Shown: positions 44,516 through 53,232 of the stretch, in pieces | Numbering within the stretch: the first letter of the stretch is position 1 | How the letters are laid out: every line of letters begins with the position of its first letter | Source: Hellea sp. | GTDB taxonomy: Bacteria; Pseudomonadota; Alphaproteobacteria; Caulobacterales; Maricaulaceae | Length of the DNA stretch: 64,000 bases | NCBI GenBank assembly: GCA_020631215.1 | Contig: JAHDHS010000001.1 | Location: 62,001-126,000, forward strand | Direction: 5' to 3' | The notes under the pieces: generated by a model | Seen by the model: only the letters and a program-made list of their open reading frames with translations | Database searches by the model: none | Told to the model about the DNA's origin: nothing | Translations under genes and position numbers: made by a program

Positions 44516-44928
44516 TATTAGGGATAGCCGAGTTTCCTTTCCTACTAGCGATCTGGCGCTCAGCTTTGAAGCAATAAGCGGGGCGGCCCGCGAAGCTCTG
44601 GCCCCCGATGGAACACCAAAAGGGGAAAATATTTTACGAAGGCATAAGCTTCGCGGCGACGTCTTCTACCAGCGGCCGAACTGGGCAGTCTTTGTCCCAA
44701 TCAGCTCGCGCTGAACCGGCCGCCCTCGGGATCATTACGCCCAAAGCTACACCGGCAAACGCCGTCCCCTCACCAGCCAGCCAACGATCGCTTGCCTGCC
44801 CCTGTGAAGAGAACAGTCTCAATATAAGCGAGTTTTCAATGGTGAGGATTTAGTTTTTTCCAGCGTTGAAATATAATGGGATTTTGGCATTTCAGCGGGG
44901 ATTTAACCGTTACCCTTGATTTATAAAT
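44516..44928. other. intergenic region with no convincing gene
   Basis: About 410 bases between the palindromic element and the DUF1523 gene. A TTG-started frame on the minus strand (44634-44822, 62 codons) and an overlapping plus-strand frame (44608-44853) exist, but neither has a ribosome site or a recognisable domain. The minus frame ends DCPVRPLVEDVAAKLMPS, which looks protein-like and could be the remnant of a decayed gene. Otherwise I see nothing in this stretch. Confidence 0.5.
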
Positions 44929-45600
44929 CTATTCCGACCCGAACCAACGGCGCATGAATTTTTTAAAGCCTGAGCGGCCTTCATTGAGTTCACGCTGAGC
45001 GGCGGCGGCGTGGCCATCCATGGTCTCGCGGGCTTCGGCGAATTCTTCGCTGATTTTATCGGCAATGGGATCGACATTTTTGTTTTTCCATTTGCGAATA
45101 AACCGCCAGATAAAGAAAAGGATCAGCGCAATAATCGTCAGAAAGGCGATGTTAAACCACGGAATAAGAAGCGCGTCCGGCCCGTCAACTTTTTTGATTT
45201 TGGTCGCATTGGGAAAGATCGAAAACAGACGTATGCGCCAGCCATAATGGGTGACGGCGACCCATTGCTCATCCAGCTTGGCCATGTCCTGCGCTTTGGC
45301 GGAGAGATCACTGCTGTCAAATTTCAGATAAAACGGAAATGACCAGCCCGTATCCTCATTGCGGTAGACCATGGTTTTGCCGTTCTCTTTAACGGTAAAA
45401 ATAAACCGCACATCGCGCGTGGCTTCGGCATTGGTGCCTGCATCGGGTCTGTCCCAGAAAGGCGAGCCCTTTTTGATATCCATCCGTTTGACATCGGTGT
45501 CGACGACTTTGACGATATCGCGCTGCGGCAGATAATAGTGAATCAGCACAGCCGTTATCAGGATGAGCAAGGCGATGAAAATACGCTTAATCCATTTCAT
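44929..45600 (-). CDS. DUF1523 membrane protein, last gene of the AAA+ unit
   Basis: The 223-residue DUF1523 protein has a transmembrane helix at 6-25 and a periplasmic domain of about 120 residues (YYLPQRDIVKVVDTDVKRMD, then DVRFIFTVKENGKTMVYRNEDTGWSFPFYLKFDSSDL). A second helix lies at about 147-167, and then a cytoplasmic tail with a charged coil and a basic, aromatic end (GFKKFMRRWFGSE). The family is restricted mainly to alphaproteobacteria and has no known function. It lies 20 bases behind a small membrane protein gene and closes the seven-gene minus-strand unit. Confidence 0.85.
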   Translation of the reverse strand: MKWIKRIFIALLILITAVLIHYYLPQRDIVKVVDTDVKRMDIKKGSPFWDRPDAGTNAEATRDVRFIFTVKENGKTMVYRNEDTGWSFPFYLKFDSSDLSAKAQDMAKLDEQWVAVTHYGWRIRLFSIFPNATKIKKVDGPDALLIPWFNIAFLTIIALILFFIWRFIRKWKNKNVDPIADKISEEFAEARETMDGHAAAAQRELNEGRSGFKKFMRRWFGSE

Positions 45601-45620
45601 GAGAGGCCTCCTGTCACGCG

Positions 45621-45902
45621 CTAGGAATATTGCGCCAAATAAATCAATACGCCCATAATCATTATGGGAATGAGAAACACAAAAACAAATAATTTCGGGC
45701 GCAGGGATTTGTCATATTTTTTCAGCCCCGCCGCGACATAAACTTCTTGGGAGGTGTCTTTTTGGGAGGCCTCTTTGGGGCCCGCCTCATATTCGCTGAT
45801 CAGTTTCTGACGCCGCGTATAACGGGAGGTGAAACGCAGCACAGCATAGATGAGGCTAAGCACGAGGAAAATTAATATGATATTTCGAAGCCAAGGCAGC
45901 AT
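45621..45902 (-). CDS. small two-helix membrane protein in the AAA+ unit
   Basis: The 93-residue protein has two transmembrane helices (about 7-26 and 70-90). They flank a cytoplasmic or periplasmic loop with RYTRRQKLISEYEAG, then a KDTSQEVYVAAGLKKYDKSLRPK segment. Its ATG shares one base with the DUF6638 stop (TAATG on the minus strand), so translation is coupled. Similar small proteins accompany DUF6638 genes in Rhodobacterales, where they are sometimes labelled efflux-pump proteins without evidence. I assign no function. Confidence 0.75.
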   Translation of the reverse strand: MLPWLRNIILIFLVLSLIYAVLRFTSRYTRRQKLISEYEAGPKEASQKDTSQEVYVAAGLKKYDKSLRPKLFVFVFLIPIMIMGVLIYLAQYS

Positions 45903-47386
45903 TAATCTCTCTCCTTTCTGCGCTTATCTTTCTTTTTGCGTTTATAGTCGTCCTTGTCCCAATCCAGCTCTGCGCGCAGGCCGCCTCGGCGTTTTTTGGT
46001 TTTCACCCGCACGACCCCGTCTTTGAGATAAGGTTCGCCCCAGGGGTTTTGGTAATTGCGGCGCTCCATTTCCTGCACGGAGACTTTTTCCGGCACATTG
46101 ATTTCCGGTTCTTCCATTTTATCCTCGGCCCCATAAAGGAACTCGCGCGCGCCAACCTTGTCCATGGCATATTCTTCGGACAGGAAACGCACCACATAAT
46201 CTTTCTTGGCGTCGGTCCAATCGCGATAGGCGGCATAGAAAAGCGGCTTATGGCAGATAAATAATTGCCGGAAATCCAGCCGGGATAAATCGGCCAGCAG
46301 CATATTGACCAAATCCCGGTCTTCATGCTGGCTGGCGCGCGACGCATAGAAAAAGGACGGATGTTCCGCGCCGATGCGCGGGATGGTGCCGCCCATCACC
46401 GCCCAGCGCAGCACATCCATCAGGCCGTGAAATTCCGGCGGCATATCACCCGCAAAGCGCCGTTCAAGCGCGCGGATATTTTGGCGCGTGACATTTTTCA
46501 AATCATGGCCCAGCTCTGCGGCGGTGCTGATGGCGATGAAATCCAGTTTCTGCCGGATAATCGCCGCGGTGCTTTCATTGCGGCGCTGCACAATTAATTC
46601 GCTTAAGGCTTCCTCGCGCAGGAATTTGGCGATCTCATTGCGGTTCTCAAAGGTCAGTACCTGGAACCCCGGTAAGTCCTCCAGCCCCTCAACGGGGGTT
46701 CTGGAAATCAGGGTTGGCGTATTGACATCGCGAAAGACATAGACCCCGCCAAAATGATCCGTGTAATAATTGCCTTGGGTGTAGCTCTGGGTTTTCAAAG
46801 AGACCGGATTGCGCCGGATATTGCCCGTTTTCTTGGCCAGTTCGATCATTTGCGCGATCAGAACATCATCCCACCAGGCATCATCTTCATCCATGAAACG
46901 GTCAATATAACCGTCCAGCACATTGGCCTCGGCGACATGGGATTCAATCGTATCGGCCTCTATGTCGATCTGGTTGATATGCAGCAGGTCTTGCGGGCGG
47001 GCCATGGTGAAGACGGAATTCATCAGCTCGCCCGCCACGGCTTCGCGGGCGGTCAGAGCGAAGAGCTGATCCTCATTTTCTTCGATATAATGCCGCAAAA
47101 TAGAGCGGGAGGTGGAGAAATGTGAGTTAAGCAAAGGCGCGGATTTCTGCTCGGTGGAGAGCAGAATAAACATACGGTTACAGCCTTTGGGGTTTAGATA
47201 AAGATCATCCTCAAATTCATGGCCGATCTCGGGGGAATAGCCCGAAATATCAATATGAAATTCGGTCAGCGCGGTTGTCTGGCCAATCAAATGCTCCAGC
47301 GCCCGATTATAACGCTCCACCAAAGCAGGCGTACTCACCGGCACCAAATTGCCAAACATAAGCCCGGCTTTGACGAGGCGCATCAT
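45902..47386 (-). CDS. DUF6638 family protein
   Basis: The 494-residue cytoplasmic protein starts MMRLVKAGLMFGNLVPVSTPALVERYNRALEHL and continues FHIDISGYSPEIG, DDLYLNPKGCNRMFILL and STSRSILRHYIEENE, a pattern that I recall from DUF6638 proteins of Rhodobacterales. The middle is helical with long charged stretches, and the last 40 residues are a Lys/Arg/Asp-rich tail with runs of basic residues. There is no catalytic motif I can name. The first Met codon pair overlaps the small upstream gene by four bases. The gene sits between an AAA+ ATPase and two membrane proteins, so an adaptor role is plausible. Confidence 0.8.
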   Translation of the reverse strand: MMRLVKAGLMFGNLVPVSTPALVERYNRALEHLIGQTTALTEFHIDISGYSPEIGHEFEDDLYLNPKGCNRMFILLSTEQKSAPLLNSHFSTSRSILRHYIEENEDQLFALTAREAVAGELMNSVFTMARPQDLLHINQIDIEADTIESHVAEANVLDGYIDRFMDEDDAWWDDVLIAQMIELAKKTGNIRRNPVSLKTQSYTQGNYYTDHFGGVYVFRDVNTPTLISRTPVEGLEDLPGFQVLTFENRNEIAKFLREEALSELIVQRRNESTAAIIRQKLDFIAISTAAELGHDLKNVTRQNIRALERRFAGDMPPEFHGLMDVLRWAVMGGTIPRIGAEHPSFFYASRASQHEDRDLVNMLLADLSRLDFRQLFICHKPLFYAAYRDWTDAKKDYVVRFLSEEYAMDKVGAREFLYGAEDKMEEPEINVPEKVSVQEMERRNYQNPWGEPYLKDGVVRVKTKKRRGGLRAELDWDKDDYKRKKKDKRRKERD

Positions 47387-47715
47387 GAGAGGTTGCCTGA
47401 GTTAGAAGCTCTCACTTTCTGAACAGCCCAAGTAATGCAATGCGCTATTAAGGAAAAACTACCAAATGTGAGTCCTGCGAATGCGTTTATCTTTATCCCC
47501 TCAAAAAGTGTAAGAGTGTGATCTTGGCCTAAAGACAATGCAAAGGTCATAATCGCAAACACTAAAAAACTAGAAACTATAGCTGCGAATACATTTACGA
47601 AAGCATTTCTCCAAAAAGTCCCATTATAGAAATTCAGGGGCTTTTCTATTTTTTTCCACAAAAAGAAAGCAAGAGCTACGCCAAGAGTGATGAGGGTTAA
47701 TTGAAGAAATATCAC
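47383..47715 (-). CDS. small AT-rich membrane protein inserted in the AAA+ unit
   Basis: The 110-residue protein has about three hydrophobic helices (2-19, 36-60 and 75-100) and a basic end. It starts with GTG overlapping the AAA+ stop by four bases (GTGA) and ends overlapping DUF6638 by four bases, so it is tightly coupled. Its DNA is visibly richer in A and T than both neighbours, with many A and T runs, which suggests recent arrival. I recognise no family. The clean overlaps argue that it is translated. Confidence 0.65.
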   Translation of the reverse strand: MIFLQLTLITLGVALAFFLWKKIEKPLNFYNGTFWRNAFVNVFAAIVSSFLVFAIMTFALSLGQDHTLTLFEGIKINAFAGLTFGSFSLIAHCITWAVQKVRASNSGNLS

Positions 47716-49661
47716 CCCTTATTCTCCAAATACCGTTTCTTCGCTTCTTCCTGCCGCCCGAAATCGCGCACCATATTTTCAATGGCGGCCTCGTCGGATT
47801 TGTCGGCGTAGCGGAATTCGCTGTCGGCATATCGGTTGATTTCCTGCATGACCATGTCGACGGTGATGGGGACGGATAGGTCGTTGATCATGTTTTTCTT
47901 GGTCTCATAATCTTTGGCCAAAAACAGATCCGGCTTTTCCATCCACTCATCCGGCAGTTCGAAATCCATGGCGCGGACTTTGATCGCGTCGGTGATATTT
48001 TTGATCGCGCGGCCCGTGAAACGCTCATCGACATTCTGGATATTATCCAAATAAGTCCCGATCTTGGCGAGCGTATCCAGCTTGCCGAGTTTTTTCACTG
48101 TCTGCTCATAGACCTTTATCAACCCGTCTTCCTGCGGTTTGCTATGCGCCTCAAAGCTGCGCGCGACGGCTTTTTTGATCTGCTGGGTTTCAAATAATGT
48201 GTGATCCCCGACCGGAATCTTATGATTTTTGCCCATCAATATGTGCAGAATATCAATATAGTCTTCGCGCGATTGCGGCCCGTCCACCAGGAACCGAGCG
48301 CCCGCGCGCTGCCGCAGGGCATCATCGACATTTTCCGGATAGTTCGAAAACATCCCAAAGGTACAATTGCCGCGCACTACCGTATTCGCGCCCGCAAAGC
48401 TTTCCATCAGCACGGCGGTGATTTCCAGCTGCCCGGCGGATGACTGGCGATCCCCGCGTTTCCCGGCCAGCTGATCAATATCGTCAATCGTGCCAAAGCC
48501 AATGACATTGGGGTCAATCACATTGTTGAAAAACGCCTTGGCGTTTTGCGCGGATTTCCCCTGATAGCTGTCGATGCTCTCGGTGGAGAGGTTCTGATAG
48601 CGGAAGGGGTAGCCCGCATTCTGGCAGTAATCATGGATCAATCCCGCCATCATCTGGATCAGGATGGTCTTACCCGTGCCGGGCTTGCCATCGCCCATAA
48701 AGGTGAAGATAAACCCGCCAAGCTCCACAAAGGGGTTCAGCTTGCGGTCAAAATCATAGGCCATGATCATTTTGGCCAGTTTCATGGCCTGATATTTGGC
48801 GATGTGATTGCCGACAATCTCATTCGGCTTTTTGAAGGTCATGACCAGGTTGGAGGATTTCGCGGCGGAGGCGGGGGAGAAACCGCTAATGTCGAAATTA
48901 TCCTCTTCGACGCGGTAACTCACGGCGGTAAAGGCTTCCAGACGCGGCAGGTTCGCCGCGCGCAGGGCGACCTTATCCATCAACTGTTCCAAAAACGCCA
49001 TGATAGTCGGCACCAGCTTGGATTCATTATCCGCGAACAGGGCCAGGTCTTGATCAAGTTCCCACAGCGCGCCCGTCAAGGCCAGATGGGAATTATCGGT
49101 CAGGATTTCTTCGACGTCACCGACTTCGATCGTAACATCAGAGGCATCCGCCTGGCGGGAGGCGAGCAGATAGCTGGCCATATTGGCAAAGACATGCAGC
49201 GCAATCACAGAACTGGCCGCGAGCAATTCGGAAAACTCCGCCTGACGGGAGGCGGGGAGGTCGCCGCCCAGATTGTCTTTGAGCAATTTCGACAAGCCCG
49301 TGTGATCAGAATATTGATCCACCACCACCATAGAGGTGGCCAAAGCGCGGCGCAGGGCATGAATGACCGTCGCCTGTACCGGGCTGATCAAATCATCCCC
49401 GTCATCGGCTTCCTGCACGCGGTTGATAATATGGACGCCTTCGGGGCGGGCCGTGTCTTTGGTGACAAGGCCGGGCGTGGTGGAGCGAAAGCGGCGGCGC
49501 GTGCCTATGCCCGATGACCGCTCCTTGGCGGGCTTGGCCCCGCTTTTGGGTTTGGCCAGACGCGGCGTGTGATCAAACCCGTCCAGCAAGCCGCCCGCCG
49601 CGCCATATTTAGCGCGGATCAGCTCTTCTTTTAATTCCATCAAGTCAGAAGGATGTGACAT
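47712..49661 (-). CDS. AAA+ ATPase, motor of an uncharacterised seven-gene unit
   Basis: The 649-residue cytoplasmic protein has an N-terminal helical region of about 300 residues, starting MSHPSDLMELKEELIRAKYG, with a basic disordered stretch at 34-60. An AAA+ core follows. Walker A is GKPGTGKT at 325-332. Walker B is GTIDDID near 390-396, with Asp-Asp in place of Asp-Glu. A sensor segment, TFGMFSNYPENVDDALRQRAGARF, contains candidate arginine fingers Arg450/Arg452. The C-terminal 170 residues are helical. It most resembles ATPases that accompany DUF6638 genes in Rhodobacterales. No nuclease or protease domain is attached. It starts 15 bases after the upstream helical protein gene. Confidence 0.88.
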   Translation of the reverse strand: MSHPSDLMELKEELIRAKYGAAGGLLDGFDHTPRLAKPKSGAKPAKERSSGIGTRRRFRSTTPGLVTKDTARPEGVHIINRVQEADDGDDLISPVQATVIHALRRALATSMVVVDQYSDHTGLSKLLKDNLGGDLPASRQAEFSELLAASSVIALHVFANMASYLLASRQADASDVTIEVGDVEEILTDNSHLALTGALWELDQDLALFADNESKLVPTIMAFLEQLMDKVALRAANLPRLEAFTAVSYRVEEDNFDISGFSPASAAKSSNLVMTFKKPNEIVGNHIAKYQAMKLAKMIMAYDFDRKLNPFVELGGFIFTFMGDGKPGTGKTILIQMMAGLIHDYCQNAGYPFRYQNLSTESIDSYQGKSAQNAKAFFNNVIDPNVIGFGTIDDIDQLAGKRGDRQSSAGQLEITAVLMESFAGANTVVRGNCTFGMFSNYPENVDDALRQRAGARFLVDGPQSREDYIDILHILMGKNHKIPVGDHTLFETQQIKKAVARSFEAHSKPQEDGLIKVYEQTVKKLGKLDTLAKIGTYLDNIQNVDERFTGRAIKNITDAIKVRAMDFELPDEWMEKPDLFLAKDYETKKNMINDLSVPITVDMVMQEINRYADSEFRYADKSDEAAIENMVRDFGRQEEAKKRYLENKG

Positions 49662-49676
49662 GGGTTTCCTGTTTCC

Positions 49677-50813
49677 TTATTTATAGCTCAATATTTTCGC
49701 ATTCTGACCGACGACATATTTGCGGACGTCTTTGAAGTGGCGGGCATATTTTTCTTCCAGCACCTGATAGGCTCTGTGCGGCAGGATCAGGGATCGCTGC
49801 ATGTCGGTCACGCCCTGATCGGAGAGCTGGAAATCAGCCTTGTTCAGATCATAGACCTGCCGTTCGGAGGATTTGAATATGCCGGTTTTTTCCTTCGTCG
49901 TGCCTTGCGAAATCAGCGTCTCGACCGTCCAGGCCAGCGCCCAATCCAGCCCAGGCTCGCCTGCGGCCTCACTTAGCACATTACGGATCGGCCCGCGCTG
50001 TTCGGTAAAGGCGTGGCTATACATCGGGCCCAGATGAAAACGGCGCAACATTTTCGGATGCAGCGTATCAAAATCCTGATCAAAACCTTTGGCAATGGTC
50101 AGCAATTTCAAACCCGACACAGATTGCGCCATCAGGTGGCTTTGCACGCGCGGCCAGCGGCGCTCATCATGGGGCAGCGCCCGATGCGCCGTATCATCCA
50201 GCTCCATTAAATAAATCGCCGGAAGATTGGTCTGGCTGTCATAGCTGGCCCAGTGGATGAGGTAACGCCGTCGGCTCTTTTTCATATCCTTGCCCACCCA
50301 AACCACTTGCGGATGGTTTTGCGTCAGGAACAATTCCTGCTCGGCCAGATATTCATAATATATTCGCTGACTAAGGGCATATTGTAATTGTGTCGGCGCG
50401 GAGCGTTCGGACAGGATATGATTGATCATATCTTTTTTCAGCCGGTCCTGAGCCGGAAGGCTGGTTAAATGTTTCTTGGCCTGCGTTGTGTCCGCCGCCA
50501 TTTGCATCAATTCGTCAAAGACCGGAAATCCGCTTTCCGTTTTATCAATCGAGACACTGGTTTTGGACAGCTCGCTCACGCGTGTAGCCATGAGATATTT
50601 ATAAGACAGCGCCGTGAACGTATTGGCGAGCGCGCCGAGATAGCCCGACAGCATTTTGGCTTCTGCGGTGGTGATCAGGCGCTCGTCGAGAGACAGCTCC
50701 GCCACCCCGTTTAAATGCGTGATGATACGTTCAAATTTTGCAAAATAGCGCCGCGTCGCCTTGGCGCTATCGAGTACCTTATGACTATATGTCAGCTGCT
50801 CCGATACGGGCAC
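49677..50813 (-). CDS. uncharacterised protein of the AAA+ unit
   Basis: The 378-residue protein has no signal peptide or membrane helix. The first half is helical (YSHKVLDSAKATRRYFAKFERIITHL, then ITTAEAKMLSGYLGALANTF). The second half is mixed, with LIHWASYDSQTNLPAIYLMELDD and QSVSGLKLLTIAKGFDQDFD, and the end is helical and basic. I do not recognise a family. It is second in the unit, 12 bases after the coiled-coil gene and 15 before the ATPase gene. Close spacing suggests that its product works with both. Confidence 0.75.
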   Translation of the reverse strand: MPVSEQLTYSHKVLDSAKATRRYFAKFERIITHLNGVAELSLDERLITTAEAKMLSGYLGALANTFTALSYKYLMATRVSELSKTSVSIDKTESGFPVFDELMQMAADTTQAKKHLTSLPAQDRLKKDMINHILSERSAPTQLQYALSQRIYYEYLAEQELFLTQNHPQVVWVGKDMKKSRRRYLIHWASYDSQTNLPAIYLMELDDTAHRALPHDERRWPRVQSHLMAQSVSGLKLLTIAKGFDQDFDTLHPKMLRRFHLGPMYSHAFTEQRGPIRNVLSEAAGEPGLDWALAWTVETLISQGTTKEKTGIFKSSERQVYDLNKADFQLSDQGVTDMQRSLILPHRAYQVLEEKYARHFKDVRKYVVGQNAKILSYK

Positions 50814-50825
50814 GTGGCCTTATTC

Positions 50826-51911
50826 CTAGCCCTGACCTTGGCCGTAAGCATTTTTATCATGCATTTCGACGATCTTTTCAAAGCGGCGGGCGAAACGCTC
50901 ATCGGCTTTGACTTTCTCTTCCAGAACTTTGCGCGCAAAGACAATATGGTCCTCATGGGCTTCCATCATCTCGGCCATTCGCGTATTTGTCGCCGCGCCA
51001 ATTGCGGCCATAGCCACTTGGGCTTCTTTGTCTGTTGCCACGCCGATCTCATTGATCTGATGGGCGACATCCTGCTGCTGCGCGGTTTTCAATGATTTTG
51101 ACAAAGCATCATATAGCACAACGCGCTGTTTCGTGTCGGTTTCCAGCTTATTGATCAACACCATTTGCGTTGCGGCCTGATTTTGCAGGCTGTCCAGCCA
51201 GGTCTTGCCTTTTTCAATATAACGCTCCAGCGTCTGGCTCTCGGCCAGGCGTACCTGCTCTTCTTGGGCCAGCTCATTATATTGACTGTTAACAGCGGCC
51301 AGCTGGCTTTCCAGCTGCGCGCGCAATTTTGGCTTTGTCTCAGCGGAGAGCTTGCCTTCCAGTTCAATAATTTGCGGGTCAAGCGCCAATAGATCGGCCT
51401 TGATTTGCTCAAGCGCATTCACCGCCGCTTCACGGTCGGTCAGGGTCACCGCCAGATTGGACTGAACCTGTTCTCTGTGCATGTGCAACTGATCCAGCTG
51501 CTCGCGCAGCATTTGAGAGATGACATTGGATTTGCCGATCAAATCCTGCAATTTGGTTTCAATTGTGGCTGTGCGAATGCGCTCCTGCCGCATCATTTCA
51601 GAACGTTTTTTAGAGAATATGCCCACAAATTTTTCCCAACCGGTTTTGTTGCGCATCGCATCAAAATCTTTGGAAAATCCGGCGGTGACATCATCCAAAC
51701 CCAAAATCAATTCGGCAATATTGCCATTCATCAACTCGGCATGGGCATGCACATCATCCAGAGAGGCATTCTCGATATCCAGTGTGATATCTGTGCCCTG
51801 TTTCATTTTCGTGCGCGCTGTATCAATCGCGCTCGACAGCTCTGCCATCTTCACTTGTGAATCGGCAATTTCTTTTCTGGATTTCTCAATCTGGGCTTCA
51901 AGGCTGGCCAT
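50826..51911 (-). CDS. coiled-coil protein, first gene of the AAA+ unit
   Basis: The 361-residue protein is almost entirely helical: an N-terminal coiled coil with heptads of Leu, Ile, Glu, Lys and Gln (residues 1-45), then a less regular segment (NGNIAELILGLDDVTAGFSKDF and TGWEKFVGIFSKK), then long coiled coils (about 110-290) and a charged helical end. The length and style recall TelA/KlaA-type toxic-anion-resistance proteins, but I see no decisive motif. GGGGAGACG lies just upstream of ATG 51911. It opens the seven-gene unit; the ABC ATPase gene upstream lies 100 bases away on the same strand and is probably separate. Confidence 0.78.
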   Translation of the reverse strand: MASLEAQIEKSRKEIADSQVKMAELSSAIDTARTKMKQGTDITLDIENASLDDVHAHAELMNGNIAELILGLDDVTAGFSKDFDAMRNKTGWEKFVGIFSKKRSEMMRQERIRTATIETKLQDLIGKSNVISQMLREQLDQLHMHREQVQSNLAVTLTDREAAVNALEQIKADLLALDPQIIELEGKLSAETKPKLRAQLESQLAAVNSQYNELAQEEQVRLAESQTLERYIEKGKTWLDSLQNQAATQMVLINKLETDTKQRVVLYDALSKSLKTAQQQDVAHQINEIGVATDKEAQVAMAAIGAATNTRMAEMMEAHEDHIVFARKVLEEKVKADERFARRFEKIVEMHDKNAYGQGQG

Positions 51912-52011
51912 AACGTCTCCCCTGTAAAATTCTTCGGTCTATCAATATTACATAGGCACTCGCGGCCAATTTGCAATCTGTATAGGTCCGATTTTCGGGT
52001 AAATTGGTCCT

Positions 52012-52959
52012 CTAAGCCGCATCACTGGCATAGGTCAGGGCCATAAAGACATCTTCCAGATCGGGTTCTTCAGTGCGCAAATCGGCGATGGAGAGCCCGG
52101 CGGCTTTGACCTGGGCGAGCATGCCGGAGATGGAGTCCTTGCCGCTGCGATATTCGATGCAGATTTGCTCACCGTCAATCGTTGCCGAGAGATCTGACAG
52201 TTCAGGGGGCAGGGCGGTGACCGTTTCAGTCGGGGTGATTTTCAAAATGCGCTTATCGAGGCGGGAGAGCAAATCCGTCTTGCTTTCATTGGCGACAATT
52301 TCGCCCTGATGAATAATCGCAATCCGGTCGCACAGGGCTTCGGCTTCTTCCAGATAATGGGTGGTCAGGATCACGGTCGTGCCGTTTTTGTGCAACTCCT
52401 GCACATAATCCCATAATTGCCGCCGAAGCTCGATATCCACGCCCGCCGTTGGTTCGTCCAGAATCAAAACGGGCGGGTTATGAACAAGCGCCTTGGCCAC
52501 TAAAAGCCGCCGTTTCATGCCGCCGGAGAGCTGCCGGACATAGGCATCGCGCTTATCGGCCAGACCCAAAGCGGCCAGAATTTCATCACTGCGGCGTTCG
52601 GATTTGGGCACGCCATAATATCCGGCTTGCAGCTCCAGCGCCTGATAGGGGCTGAAAAACACATCCATGGCAATTTCCTGCGGGACGATGCCGATAGAGG
52701 CGCGGGCGGCGCGGGTCTGTGTGTCGATGTCATAGCCGCAGATTTTCGCTGTGCCCGATGTTTTGTTCACCAGGCCCGCCAGAATATTGATCAGGGTCGA
52801 TTTGCCCGCGCCATTGGGCCCAAGCAGGCCAAAAATCGACCCGCGCGGTATGGTCAGATCAATGCCTTTCAGGGCCTCTTTGGCCGGGGCTTTATTGGAG
52901 GCTTTATAGGTCTTACGCAGGTCAGTAATGTCTATGGCCGGCGTGTCTGTCTGCGTCAT
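52012..52959 (-). CDS. ABC transporter ATP-binding protein (ABC-2 type)
   Basis: The 315-residue protein has Walker A GPNGAGKST (47-55), the signature LSGGM (144-148) and Walker B VLILDEP (164-170). It also has a Q-loop in IGIVPQE and an H-loop in ILTTHYLEEAE. The layout, with an AGVD segment after Walker B and a C-terminal extension of about 90 residues, matches YadG/ABC-2 type exporters. No permease gene is adjacent, so the partner is unknown. The substrate cannot be predicted. Confidence 0.92.
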   Translation of the reverse strand: MTQTDTPAIDITDLRKTYKASNKAPAKEALKGIDLTIPRGSIFGLLGPNGAGKSTLINILAGLVNKTSGTAKICGYDIDTQTRAARASIGIVPQEIAMDVFFSPYQALELQAGYYGVPKSERRSDEILAALGLADKRDAYVRQLSGGMKRRLLVAKALVHNPPVLILDEPTAGVDIELRRQLWDYVQELHKNGTTVILTTHYLEEAEALCDRIAIIHQGEIVANESKTDLLSRLDKRILKITPTETVTALPPELSDLSATIDGEQICIEYRSGKDSISGMLAQVKAAGLSIADLRTEEPDLEDVFMALTYASDAA

Positions 52960-53049
52960 GGATATTGCCCTTTTACGGAATTGACCATTGCTTTACACCG
53001 CTCTAAGGACGGGGCAAAGCCTTTAGGCGAAGGAATTGCGAGGATATGC

Positions 53050-53232
53050 ATGTCAAACTCTGAAGACGATATCGTCATGGTCCAATCAAGCCGTGTGGCC
53101 TGTGATGGCGGCGGCGGCGCTTTGGGGCATCCGAAAACCTATCTGGAAATGGGTGAGGACACGCAAGTGCGCTGCAAATATTGTGACCGCGTTTTCCGGC
53201 TAGACCCGACCGCTAAAGCGGCTCATCACTGA
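53050..53232 (+). CDS. small CHCC zinc-finger protein
   Basis: The 60-residue protein has the zf-CHCC motif: Cys18, then His27 in GALGHPKTYLEM, and Cys42/Cys45 in VRCKYCDRVFRLDP. This domain is shared with the NDUFS6 subunit of mitochondrial complex I and with small alphaproteobacterial proteins. The ATG at 53050 starts the conserved part; a much longer open frame exists upstream but is the reverse side of the ABC gene. Its stop abuts that of the convergent TonB gene. Confidence 0.85.
   Translation: MSNSEDDIVMVQSSRVACDGGGGALGHPKTYLEMGEDTQVRCKYCDRVFRLDPTAKAAHH

Noticed and set aside
48546-49517. 323-codon plus-strand open frame
   Set aside because: It lies wholly inside the AAA+ ATPase gene on the other strand; composition and lack of a ribosome site mark it as a shadow.
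44929-51911. Anti-phage defence island reading of the AAA+ unit
   Set aside because: There is no nuclease, toxin, protease or phage-sensing domain in any member and no mobile element at its borders. The association with DUF1523 and DUF6638 points to a chromosomal envelope-related function.
52627-53049. Long upstream extension of the CHCC zinc-finger gene
   Set aside because: The extension is the reverse side of the ABC ATPase gene. The conserved protein starts at the ATG at 53050.
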